A DNA stretch of 64,000 nucleotides. Origin: Thauera terpenica 58Eu. Its GTDB lineage: Bacteria; Pseudomonadota; Gammaproteobacteria; Burkholderiales; Rhodocyclaceae. A program made the translations under genes and the position numbers. This document shows, in pieces, positions 7,120-14,995 of the stretch; position 1 is the first letter of the stretch; every line of letters starts with the position of its first letter. The stretch covers positions 1 to 64,000 of the forward strand of contig NZ_ATJV01000114.1 of the NCBI RefSeq assembly GCF_000443165.1. Direction: 5' to 3'. The notes below the pieces were generated by a model, which was not told the origin of the DNA, searched no databases, and saw only the letters and a list, made by a program, of their open reading frames with translations.

Positions 7120-8292
7120 ATGCACACCAGCGGCAAGGCAATCATTGAGACAGAGCAAATCCCGATCAAGCTCTGGCTTGACGAGGAGCAGATGGACGAA
7201 GGCGCGCTGGAGCAGGCGCGCAACCTGGCCAACCTTCCGTTTGCCTTCAAGCACATCGCCATCATGCCCGACACCCACGAAGGCTACGGCATGCCCATCG
7301 GCGCCATCCTGGCCACCCAGGGTGCCATCGTGCCCAACGCCGTGGGTGTGGATATCGGCTGCGGCATGTGCTCCCTGCGCACCAACCTGACCGAGGTCGA
7401 AACCGCGGACCTGAAGGCCATCATGGGCATCATCCGCGACACCGTTCCGGTGGGCTTCAATCACCACAAGACCCCCCAGGACGAAGCCTGGATGCCCGAG
7501 CGCAAGGGCAGTCTGCCCATCGTCGAGCAAGAGTACGAAAGCGCCCTGTATCAGCTCGGCACCTTGGGTGGCGGCAACCATTTCATCGAAATACAGAAAG
7601 GATCGGACGGCTACATCTGGATCATGATCCACTCCGGCTCGCGCAACGTCGGCTTCACCGTGGCCAATCATTACGACGACGTCGCCAAGCAGCTGAATAC
7701 CGCAGCCGGCGTGGATGTGTCGCAGGACCTCGCCTACATCCCGGAATCCTCGGATCAGTTCGAGCTGTACTGGAATGAAATGAACTACTGCCTCGAATTT
7801 GCCCTGGCCAACAGAAAGCTGATGATGGAACGGGCAAAGTCGGCATTCAGACAAGTCCTGCCCGAGGTCGAATTCGCCGATTTCATCAACAAGCCGCACA
7901 ACTTCGCCGCCGTGGAAGAGCATTTCGGCGAAACCGTCATCGTGCACCGAAAAGGCGCGACCCGCGCCCGCAAAGGCGAATGGGGGATGATCCCCGGCTC
8001 TCAAGGCACGCGCTCCTTTCTGGTGAAGGGTAAAGGCGAGGCACAGTCCTTCGAGTCCTGCGCCCATGGCGCCGGACGAATCATGAGCCGCGCAAAGGCC
8101 CGCAAGACGCTGGACCTGAAAGCAGAGATCAAAGCCCTCAAGGAGCTCGGCGTCTTGCACGCCATCCGCCACCGCACAGACCTGGACGAGGCGCCGGGGT
8201 CTTACAAGGACATCGACGAGGTGATGAGAAACCAGGTCGACCTGGTCGACGTGCAAATCGAACTGCAACCCCTGGCGGTCATCAAAGGCTAA
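7120..8292 (+). CDS. rtcB: RtcB-family RNA ligase
   Basis: 390 aa. RtcB joins RNA ends with 2',3'-cyclic phosphate or 3'-phosphate to 5'-OH ends, using GTP and Mn2+. Seen here: PDTHEGYGMPIGA (about residues 50-62), the metal site VGVDIGCGM (75-83) with D78 and C81, LGGGNHFIE (149-157), and the catalytic histidine block CAHGAGR with H316. The length fits the compact RtcB subgroup lacking an archaeal-type insert. The start has GGAG upstream. It sits behind a DksA-like gene and before a REP array. Confidence 0.92.
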   Translation: MHTSGKAIIETEQIPIKLWLDEEQMDEGALEQARNLANLPFAFKHIAIMPDTHEGYGMPIGAILATQGAIVPNAVGVDIGCGMCSLRTNLTEVETADLKAIMGIIRDTVPVGFNHHKTPQDEAWMPERKGSLPIVEQEYESALYQLGTLGGGNHFIEIQKGSDGYIWIMIHSGSRNVGFTVANHYDDVAKQLNTAAGVDVSQDLAYIPESSDQFELYWNEMNYCLEFALANRKLMMERAKSAFRQVLPEVEFADFINKPHNFAAVEEHFGETVIVHRKGATRARKGEWGMIPGSQGTRSFLVKGKGEAQSFESCAHGAGRIMSRAKARKTLDLKAEIKALKELGVLHAIRHRTDLDEAPGSYKDIDEVMRNQVDLVDVQIELQPLAVIKG

Positions 8293-8353
8293 CAACCAAA
8301 GCCGCGCCAGCCCACCGCCCCGTGTCGCTAGTGCCGCGCCAGCATCGCGAAAA

Positions 8354-9251
8354 GCTCGCGACTTGCGTCGCTCCTACAAAAAACCGCATCGTATAGGGGA
8401 GCGGTCGCGCATACGGAAACCGACCGCGCATGCGGATACCCACCATGCCAACAAATGCCACCCACCCGTGGATCTGGCTGTAGGAGCGGCGCAAGCCGCG
8501 AGGGTTTCCAGCCGCTCCGTAGCGGCATTGTCGCCCGATCGCCGCAAAAAGCTCGCGACTTGCGTCGCTCCTACAAAAAACCGCATCGTATAGGGGAGTC
8601 GTCGCGCATGCGGATACCGACCACGCCAAGGAATGCCACCCACCCGTGGATCTGGCTGTAGGAGCGGCGCGAGCCGCGAGGGTTTCCGGTCGCTCCGTAG
8701 CGGCATTGTCGCCCGATCGCCGCAAAAAGCTCGCGACTTGCGTCGCTCCTACAAAAAACCGCATCGTATAGGGGGTCGTCGCGCATGCGGATACCGACCA
8801 CGCATACGGAAACCGACCATGCCAACAAATGCCACCCACCCGTGGATCTGGCTGTAGGAGCGGCGCAAGCCGCGAGGGTTTCCGGTGGCTCCGTAGCGGC
8901 ATTGCCGCCCGATCGCCGTAAAAGGCTCGCGACTTGCGTCGCTCCTACAAAGAACCGCATCGTATAGGGGAGCCGTCGCGCATGCGGATACCGACCACGC
9001 ATACGGAAACCGACCATGCCAACAAATGCCACCCACCCGTGGATCTGGCCGTAGGAGCGGCGCGAGCCGCGAGGGTTTCCGGTCGCTCCGTAGCGGCATT
9101 GTCGCCCGATCGCCGTAAAAGGCTCGCGACTTGCGTCGCTCCTACAAAAAACCGCATCGTATAGGGGAGCCGTCGCGCATGCGGATACCGACCACGCCAA
9201 GGAATGCCACCCACCCGTGGATCTGGCTGTAGGAGCGGCGCGAGCCGCGAG
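8354..9251. repeat. Five-unit BIME-like REP array
   Basis: Five composite units of 178-197 bp. Each unit has an inverted REP (8354, 8551, 8729, 8925, 9122) and a direct REP (8479, 8657, 8853, about 9050, 9228). All inverted copies have the GCGAC/GTCGC stem; all direct copies have the GCGGC/GCCGC stem with a GCAA or GCGA loop. Spacers contain a conserved GCATCGTATAGGGG and CACCCACCCGTGGATCTGG. Nothing else is seen in 8293-9323. Confidence 0.9.
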
Positions 9252-9323
9252 GGTTTTCAGCTCCGCAGCACTATCGCCGCACGCCGACTTCATGCCAGGC
9301 GCATTTGCCGGTAAGCTCCGTGC

Positions 9324-9785
9324 ATGCCTCCGAGCGCCATCGACCTCCGCCGCGGCCGGGTTTCCGAGATTGGGCGGATCTATCTGATCACCGCCGTCAC
9401 CCTCGACCGCGTACCGCTCTTCGAGGATCTGGCGCTGGCGCGCACCACCATCGCCCACCTGCGCCATGCCGATGCACACGGGCGCTCAAAAACACTCGCA
9501 TGGGTGCTCATGCCAGACCACCTTCACTGGCTCGTGCAACTCGCAGACGGTGAACTGTCCAGACTTGTTGCCGGCTTCAAGGCGGGATCGGCGTCGTCGA
9601 TCAACCGTATCCTGCAAACGCCCGGTCAGCGCCGCTGGCAAACGGGCTTCCACGACCATGCACTCCGAACAGAAGAAGACATAGCAGCCATCGCACGTTA
9701 TGTCATCGCCAACCCGCTGCGCGCAGGCATCGTCACCAGCGTGCGCGCCTACCCGCATTGGGACACCGTCTGGCTGCCAGAATGA
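9324..9785 (+). CDS. REP-associated tyrosine transposase (RAYT)
   Basis: 153 aa, Y1-transposase (TnpA_REP) family. Seen: YLITAVTLDRVPLF (residues 20-33), the HUH-type metal motif MPDHLHWL with H66 and H68, WQTGFHDHALR (105-115), and the catalytic tyrosine in IARYVIANPLRAG (Y126). RAYTs cleave single-stranded REP DNA beside a GTAG tetranucleotide, and the surrounding palindromes all carry GTAG. The gene is flanked by REP elements on both sides, the usual REPtron arrangement. It appears intact and is the likely source of all REP arrays here. Confidence 0.92.
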   Translation: MPPSAIDLRRGRVSEIGRIYLITAVTLDRVPLFEDLALARTTIAHLRHADAHGRSKTLAWVLMPDHLHWLVQLADGELSRLVAGFKAGSASSINRILQTPGQRRWQTGFHDHALRTEEDIAAIARYVIANPLRAGIVTSVRAYPHWDTVWLPE

Positions 9786-9850
9786 AAAGCCAGCTGCCTC
9801 AACACCACGACGAAACCGATCACCCCACATCACCCCACCATAGACGCGCC

Positions 9851-10070
9851 GGCCCCCGCACGCACATCGGCTCCCGCACGCACGCCGACTCCCGCACACA
9901 CACCGGCTCCCGCACACACACCGACTCCCGCACGCACACCGGCTCCCGCACGCACACCGGCTCCCGCACACACACCGGCTCCCGCACACACACCGGCTCC
10001 TGCACACACATCGGCTCCCGCACGCACGCCGACTCCCGCACGCACGCCGACTCCCGCACGCACATCGGCT
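9851..10070. repeat. 18-bp tandem repeat, about 12 units
   Basis: Unit GGCTCCCGCACGCACACC with variation at three positions (ACACACC, ACGCCGA, ACATCGG). The array ends three bases before a REP. On either strand it reads as a low-complexity Arg/Val/Cys peptide, which I do not take as a gene. A three-unit inverted relative lies at 6476-6529. Confidence 0.88.
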
Positions 10071-10073
10071 TTT

Positions 10074-10169
10074 TGTAGGAGCGACGCAAGTCGCGAGCCT
10101 TTCACAATGATCGGGCGGCAATGCCGCTACGGAGCGACCAGAAACCCTCGCGGCTCGCGCCCCTCCTAC
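10074..10169. repeat. REP pair downstream of RAYT
   Basis: Direct GCGAC-type REP at 10074-10098 and a degenerate inverted GCGGC-type REP around 10147-10169. The interval between them holds the same ATCGGGCGGCAATGCCGCTACGG-like spacer as the 8.3-9.2 kb array, read on the opposite strand. No gene in 9786-10320. Confidence 0.75.
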
Positions 10170-10320
10170 TGCCGGAATCAAGTGCGCTTGGTTTCCGTTT
10201 GGACGGCGCTTTGCAGCGACGCATGCGCCTGGGCGCCGGCCAGTAAATGCGGTGTGAGTTGAGCGCGCGCTGCAATCAGATGGGAGATGGAGGCGTCTGG
10301 CCGTGCTTCCCATCGCCCAT

Positions 10321-11013
10321 TCAGTCACCCGTGGGTGAGATGCGGAAGGCGCGCACGGTGGGTAGTTGGCGCAAGGCGGCGGCGAGCCGGGCCAGGTTGT
10401 CCTGGTTGTTGGTGCGGATCACCATGCGATATTCGAAGAACAGCTCGTCATCGGAGAAGCGGTAGCTCAGGTTGCTGGCGGTGAAGCCGTAGCCCAGCAG
10501 GAAGCTGTCGAACTCGGACTTTGGCATGACCTTGTCGCGCTCGAAACGCACGCTGTGCTGGGCGTAATAGTGCGCGGGCAGCCTGGATTCGATCCAGCGG
10601 AACACCGACAGGATGGACAGCGTGAAAACGGTGGCGAGGATGGCCGGTAGATAGAAGCCGACCCCCATCAGGATGCCGATGGCCGCGGTGATCCAGATCG
10701 AGGCCGCGGTGGTCAGCCCGCGCACCGACAGGCCCTCGCGAAAGATGACGCCGGCGCCCAGAAAACCGATGCCGGTCATGATGCCTTGCGCCATTCGGGT
10801 GGGGTCGGTGCGAATGGTCTCCAGCGGGATATCGAGGATCCATTTGTCCTGATACACGGTGACCAGCATCAGCAGGCTGGAGGCGAGGCAGACCAGCGCG
10901 TGGGTTCTGAAGCCGGCGGGGCGCCCGTGAAAACTGCGCTCGAGCCCGATGACGCCGCCTGCGACCAGCGCAGAGACAAGATGAATGACGATGGTCAGCG
11001 CGTCGGTCGTCAT
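10321..11013 (-). CDS. MgtC/SapB family membrane protein
   Basis: 230 aa. The N-terminal part has four to five membrane helices with the MgtC signature LVAGGVIGLERSFHGRPAGF and RTHALVCLASSLLML (residues 15-50), then GIGFLGAGVIFREGLSVRGL and TTAASIWITAAIGI. The C-terminal soluble half is an ACT-like domain of the long MgtC type (from about residue 145). MgtC proteins help growth at low Mg2+ and inhibit F-type ATP synthase in enterobacteria; the role in this organism is inferred. Confidence 0.88.
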   Translation of the reverse strand: MTTDALTIVIHLVSALVAGGVIGLERSFHGRPAGFRTHALVCLASSLLMLVTVYQDKWILDIPLETIRTDPTRMAQGIMTGIGFLGAGVIFREGLSVRGLTTAASIWITAAIGILMGVGFYLPAILATVFTLSILSVFRWIESRLPAHYYAQHSVRFERDKVMPKSEFDSFLLGYGFTASNLSYRFSDDELFFEYRMVIRTNNQDNLARLAAALRQLPTVRAFRISPTGD

Positions 11014-11139
11014 GATGCGCGGTCTCGAGGAGAGGACTGATCTGTAGTTGTGGTAATTAAACGATAAATGTCGTTTTTAAGACAATACGGAGAAACCCTT
11101 GCCACCAATTCGCTGAACAGCGAGTGGATATTTTTTAAT

Positions 11140-11157
11140 TACCTGAACAGGTATAAT
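11140..11157 (+). promoter_or_regulatory. higBA promoter and operator
   Basis: A perfect palindrome TACCTGAACAGGTA (11140-11153) overlaps a consensus -10 box TATAAT (11152-11157), 10 bp before the original toxin ATG at 11167. This placement fits autorepression by the Xre antitoxin. Confidence 0.65.
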
Positions 11158-11220
11158 CTGCGAACGATGGCCGTCAAAGAAAAACCGCTTGAGTAGATCG
11201 CGAGCAGCTACAAGGATCTG

Positions 11221-11544
11221 ATGGCCTTGCCGCCCGACGTGCGTCGACGTTTTGGTTTCGCGCTGTCCTTGGCGCAGATTGGCGATCAGGATGACGCGAC
11301 GAAGGTGCTCGAGGGTTTCGGCGGCGCTGGGGTGCTAGAGGTCGTCGAAGACGATGCCGGTGGCACCTATCGAGCTGTCTACACGGTGAAGTTTGCAGAA
11401 GCGGTGTTCGTCCTGCACTGCTTCCAGAAGAAGAGCAAGCGCGGAATCGCCACGCCAAAGGCAGACATGGACATCATCCGCGCCCGGCTGAAGGTGGCCG
11501 AGGCACTGGCACAGGAGCTACGAGATGGAAAAGAAAATCATTGA
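11221..11544 (+). CDS. HigB-like toxin, 5' end broken by TAG
   Basis: 107 aa from 11221 of a RelE/HigB (Gp49/DUF891-like) toxin: DVRRRFGFALSLAQIG, then VEDDAGGTYRAVYTVKFAEA and VFVLHCFQKKSKRGIATPKA, the conserved core of the family. The natural start appears to be ATG 11167, giving MAVKEKPLE-stop-IASSYKDL. The TAG at 11194-11196 occupies codon 10, where relatives have a conserved Trp (TGG). Translation could restart at 11221, losing 18 residues, or the toxin may be inactive. It overlaps the antitoxin gene by 20 bp. Confidence 0.75.
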   Translation: MALPPDVRRRFGFALSLAQIGDQDDATKVLEGFGGAGVLEVVEDDAGGTYRAVYTVKFAEAVFVLHCFQKKSKRGIATPKADMDIIRARLKVAEALAQELRDGKENH

Positions 11545-11860
11545 AGGCGTCGAGGTTCAACGCAGTTCGGGCAACGTCTTCGCCGATCTTGGACTCCCCG
11601 AAGCCGAGAACCTGAAGATAAAAACCGGCCTGGTGGTTGAGATCAGGAAGGCAATGCGTGCGCTCGGGCTGACGCAACAGGCGGCAGCGAAGCGCATGGG
11701 CATTTCGCAAGCGAAAGTCTCGGGCATGATGCGGGGCGACTTCACCAACCTGTCCGAGCGCAAGCTGATGGACTGCCTTAATCGCCTTGGCTACGACATC
11801 GAGATAAAGGTGCGACCCGCTGCCGAGCCGCTCGGGCATCTGACGCTTGCAAGCGCCTGA
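11525..11860 (+). CDS. HigA-like Xre-family antitoxin
   Basis: 111 aa. It has an N-terminal extension (VQRSSGNVFADLGLPEAENL) typical of HigA2-type antitoxins. An Xre helix-turn-helix follows at residues 48-80 (LGLTQQAAAKRMGISQAKVS), then GMMRGDFTNLSERKLMDCL. It should repress the operon at the palindrome before the toxin gene and bind HigB. It starts inside the toxin gene. Confidence 0.86.
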   Translation: MEKKIIEGVEVQRSSGNVFADLGLPEAENLKIKTGLVVEIRKAMRALGLTQQAAAKRMGISQAKVSGMMRGDFTNLSERKLMDCLNRLGYDIEIKVRPAAEPLGHLTLASA

Positions 11861-11910
11861 TCTGCGAGACGCCCCTGGATTTACCTGCAAGGGTTTTGGG
11901 CAAGCATCAC

Positions 11911-13044
11911 CTAATCCAGATCCGCCAGCGGATGTGCGCCGCTGAAGCGGGGGCGGAAGTGGTCGGCGATTTCGCTGGCGCTGATTTCGCCAAGGTCGGC
12001 ATGGCGCCAGCGCGGCTGGCGATCCTTGTCGATCAGCAGGGCGCGCACGCCTTCGGCGAAGTCGGCTTTGCTGGTGCAGGCGACCGAGACGATGTATTCC
12101 ACCCGAAACACTTCCGCCAGCGACATGTGACGGGTGCGCTGCCACAGCTCCCAGGACAGGCGGGCGGAGCTGGGGGCGCCGTGGGCGAAGGTGTTGCCGG
12201 CGGTGGCCAGCCAGCTGTCTTCATCGTCGGTGAGGGCGCGCAGGCGGTGGGCGATGTCGACCAGGCGGTCGTTGCCGATGAGCGCTTCGATGCGGTCGAA
12301 ATGGGTGCGCAGGCGTGAGGTGGGGATGCTGTCCGCAGGTGCGCTGAGCGGGTGGAGCAGGGCGTCCAAGCGTGCATGGTTAGCGGCGCTGCCGCCATCC
12401 TCCGCTGCCTGCCAGTGGGTGGCACCGATCAGCGCGGGCAGCCGTGCGCGTTCGCGCTCGTCGATGAGGTAGTCGGCCAGGCCGGCAAAGCGCGCGTCGG
12501 CGGCGTTGATCGGGGCGCCGGTGAGCGCCAGGAAGAGGCCGGCGCGCCCCGGCATGCGGCGCAGAAACCAGCTGCCGCCGACATCGGGGTAGATGCCGAT
12601 GGTGATCTCGGGCATGGCCATGCGCGTGCTGGGGGTGACGACGCGATGTGAGGCACCCGCCATCAGCCCCAGGCCGCCGCCCATGACCACACCCTGGCCC
12701 CAGCACAGCAGGGGCTTGGGATAGGTGTGGATGAGGTGGTCGAGGCGGTATTCGTGTTCGAAGAAGGTGGCGATCTCGGGCGCGACCTGTCCGGCGGGTG
12801 CGGCCTTGATGGCGCGGTAGAGCGCGGCGACGTCGCCGCCGGCGCAAAAGGCCTTGTCACCGCTGCCGTCGAGCAGCACGCCGACGATCTCGGAGTCTTC
12901 CGCCCAGGCCGCGAGCTGCGGCGCGAGGCGGTCGATCATCTCCAGCGACAGCGCGTTGAGGCGCTGGGGGGCGTTGAGCGTGGCGTGGCCAAAGCGCCGG
13001 CCGCAGGCGGTGGGGATTTCGCGCAGGATCACGCAGTCGTTCAT
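11911..13044 (-). CDS. Enoyl-CoA hydratase/isomerase family (HIBYL-CoA hydrolase-like)
   Basis: 377 aa from the ATG at 13044, with AAGGAG upstream. Crotonase fold: DGSGDKAFCAGGDVAALY (about residues 54-71) and the oxyanion segment WGQGVVMGGGLGLMAGASHR, then TRMAMPEITIGIYPDVGGSW. The length and the EHEYRLDHLIHTYPKP segment fit 3-hydroxyisobutyryl-CoA hydrolase of valine breakdown rather than a 260-aa hydratase. Cytosolic. No other valine-pathway genes are nearby, so the substrate is by family only. Confidence 0.85.
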   Translation of the reverse strand: MNDCVILREIPTACGRRFGHATLNAPQRLNALSLEMIDRLAPQLAAWAEDSEIVGVLLDGSGDKAFCAGGDVAALYRAIKAAPAGQVAPEIATFFEHEYRLDHLIHTYPKPLLCWGQGVVMGGGLGLMAGASHRVVTPSTRMAMPEITIGIYPDVGGSWFLRRMPGRAGLFLALTGAPINAADARFAGLADYLIDERERARLPALIGATHWQAAEDGGSAANHARLDALLHPLSAPADSIPTSRLRTHFDRIEALIGNDRLVDIAHRLRALTDDEDSWLATAGNTFAHGAPSSARLSWELWQRTRHMSLAEVFRVEYIVSVACTSKADFAEGVRALLIDKDRQPRWRHADLGEISASEIADHFRPRFSGAHPLADLD

Positions 13045-13125
13045 GATCAGTCTCCTTGGGGGTTGCGCCAATGGGCGAACGGTATCTATGGTTTGGTTGC
13101 GGGCTTAATAGACTGTGAGATAGCA

Positions 13126-13140
13126 TGACGTTGTGCGTCA
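13126..13140. promoter_or_regulatory. Possible tacAT operator
   Basis: Inverted repeat TGACG-N5-CGTCA about 48 bp before the tacA start. The region is AT-rich (ACATTATAGC at 13150-13159). It is a plausible autoregulatory site but the arms are only 5 bp. Confidence 0.3.
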
Positions 13141-13187
13141 TTTGTACTAACATTATAGCAGTTGATCAAATAGGTTGAGGTTCCGTC

Positions 13188-13478
13188 ATGACTGCCACTG
13201 CGTCTGCTAGCGCCCGCTCTGCCCGTCTTGGACTGCGTGCTACGCCACAACAGGAGGCCGTCCTGCGTCGCGCGGCCGATGTAGCCCATAAATCCTTGAC
13301 CGACTTCATCCTCGATAGCGCCTGTCTGGCTGCTGAGCAGACTTTGCTGGACCAGCGTTTGTTCATGGTCTCGGGCAGCCAGTATCAGGGTTTGATGGAT
13401 CTGTTGGACCAAGCCGATCAGCCCAATAGGGGGCTGCAGGATCTCTTCTCGCGCAAAGCCCCCTGGGACTCAAAGTGA
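13188..13478 (+). CDS. tacA: TacA-like DUF1778 antitoxin
   Basis: 96 aa of the DUF1778 ribbon-helix-helix family: ARSARLGLRATPQQEAVLRR (residues 8-27), then AADVAHKSLTDFILDSACLA and the toxin-wrapping C-terminus ending LFSRKAPWDSK. Its stop overlaps the toxin start as GTGA. It should neutralise the acetyltransferase toxin next to it and repress the promoter. Confidence 0.88.
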   Translation: MTATASASARSARLGLRATPQQEAVLRRAADVAHKSLTDFILDSACLAAEQTLLDQRLFMVSGSQYQGLMDLLDQADQPNRGLQDLFSRKAPWDSK

Positions 13479-13969
13479 GTTTGCGTGGCCCTCAGCCTCT
13501 GGGGCCACAGCATCGGCTGGAAGGTTTCGAGTGTGGCAAGCCGGCGCTGAGCGAATGGTTGTTGCGACACGCTCGGCAAGCGCAAAGCGCGGGGTCAGCC
13601 AAGACCTTTGTCGTAACAGACGATGATCGCGTGGTGGCTTACTTCAGTCTGACCGTCGGTCAGATCAATACGCTGGAGGCGCCGGAACGTGCCCGCAAAG
13701 GGATGGGGCAATACCCTTTGCCAGTGGTGGTCCTCGCGCGTCTGGCCGTGTCACAGCAACATCAGGGGCGTGGCATTGGCATCGGACTGATGCAGGATGC
13801 GATCCGTCGTACAGTTTTGATTGCAGAGCAGGCCGGCATCCGTGCGCTGTTGACTCACCCCATCGACGCTGAAGCGACGCGCTTTTACACCCGCTTTGGC
13901 TTCATCGCATCGCCCTTGCGTGAGCAGCAATTGCTGCTGCTGCCCAAGGATGCACGGCGCTGGATCTAG
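13475..13969 (+). CDS. tacT: TacT-like GNAT acetyltransferase toxin
   Basis: 164 aa, GTG start overlapping the tacA stop. GNAT fold: YFSLTVGQI, then VVLARLAVSQQHQGRGIGIG (the acetyl-CoA loop Q/R-x-x-G-x-G/A) and FYTRFGFIASP near the C-terminus. TacT-type toxins acetylate the amino group of charged tRNAs and block translation. The opening (LEGFECGKPALSEWLLRHA) is typical of the DUF1778 partner family. It looks intact. Confidence 0.88.
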   Translation: MSLRGPQPLGPQHRLEGFECGKPALSEWLLRHARQAQSAGSAKTFVVTDDDRVVAYFSLTVGQINTLEAPERARKGMGQYPLPVVVLARLAVSQQHQGRGIGIGLMQDAIRRTVLIAEQAGIRALLTHPIDAEATRFYTRFGFIASPLREQQLLLLPKDARRWI

Positions 13970-14044
13970 TGTTCCTGGTAACGACCGTGCCAGCAGCGGC
14001 GTTGGCTGCGCTCAGGGTGCTTGGCTTCAGGTAACATCGCCATC

Positions 14045-14764
14045 ATGCTGAATCTGAATCGAATCAAGGCCATCTCGCTGGATCTGGACGACACGCTGTG
14101 GCCGATCTGGCCCACCATCGCGCGTGCCGAGAGCGTGCTCTACGACTGGCTTACCCTCAACGCGCCGCAGACGGCGACCCTGTACGCCAGCCCACTGGCG
14201 CTGCGCGCGGTGCGTGATGCGCTCGCGCAGCAGCGCCCCGACCTGGCCCACGACATGACGAGCTTGCGCCGCGAATCCTTACGCTTTGCGCTGAACAACG
14301 CAGGCGATGATCCGCAGCTGGCCGAACCGGCGTTCGAGGTCTTCATTGCCGAACGCCACAACGTCACGTTTTATCCCGACGCGCTGCCTGCGCTGGAATT
14401 TCTCGCCGCGCGCTATCCCTTGGTGAGCCTGTCCAACGGCAACGCCGAGGTGTCGCGCATGGCGCTGGCGCCGCTGTTTGTGGGCAGCGTGTCGGCGTTC
14501 AAGTTTGGCGTCTCCAAACCCGACCGGCGCATTTTCGAGGCCGCAGCGCAGGCCGCCGGCGTGCATGCCGACGAGGTCCTGCACGTCGGCGACCATGCGC
14601 TGCAGGACGTGCTGGGTGCGCGCGCCGCGGGCATGCAGGCGGCGTGGGTGAATCGCGAACAAGCTGCGTGGGAGCATGCGGAGAGGCCGCATGTGGAGCT
14701 GGGCGATCTGAGCGAACTGGTGCAGACGCTGGACGAGCGTCGAGTGCTGAAAAGCCCTGAGTAG
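14045..14764 (+). CDS. HAD-family hydrolase
   Basis: 239 aa from the ATG at 14045. Motif I is SLDLDDTLW with D13 as nucleophile and D15; motif II is PLVSLSNGNAEVS; then a lysine in FGVSKPDRRIF and motif IV HVGDHALQDVLGARAAGM. A helical cap lies between motifs I and II (subfamily IA). It is probably a small-molecule phosphatase; the substrate is unknown. Confidence 0.85.
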   Translation: MLNLNRIKAISLDLDDTLWPIWPTIARAESVLYDWLTLNAPQTATLYASPLALRAVRDALAQQRPDLAHDMTSLRRESLRFALNNAGDDPQLAEPAFEVFIAERHNVTFYPDALPALEFLAARYPLVSLSNGNAEVSRMALAPLFVGSVSAFKFGVSKPDRRIFEAAAQAAGVHADEVLHVGDHALQDVLGARAAGMQAAWVNREQAAWEHAERPHVELGDLSELVQTLDERRVLKSPE

Positions 14765-14995
14765 AGCCTGGGAGAGGCTGCATTGGGCGCGCGAGCGTGA
14801 TGCAGTGCACGCCGTCCACAGCCCTGCGCCACCGGTCGTGCAGCAGGTCACATGCACGCCTGGCCATTTGAGACACAGTGTCGGCAGGCCTCGAACCGAG
14901 GCGCCCTGTCGCAGCGATGCGGTGAGCGGGGCACGACCCCGCCGCGCTCGCAAGGCACGCTGATACAGCCGCTCAAATGTCCTGAAGGAATACCG

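Noticed and set aside
8571..9479. A 300-codon open frame on the minus strand
   Set aside because: It runs through the BIME-like REP array; repeated peptides only reflect the repeated DNA.
9820..10105. Arg/Val/Cys-rich repeat proteins in the 18-bp array
   Set aside because: Low-complexity translation of the minisatellite, with no ribosome site or conserved family.
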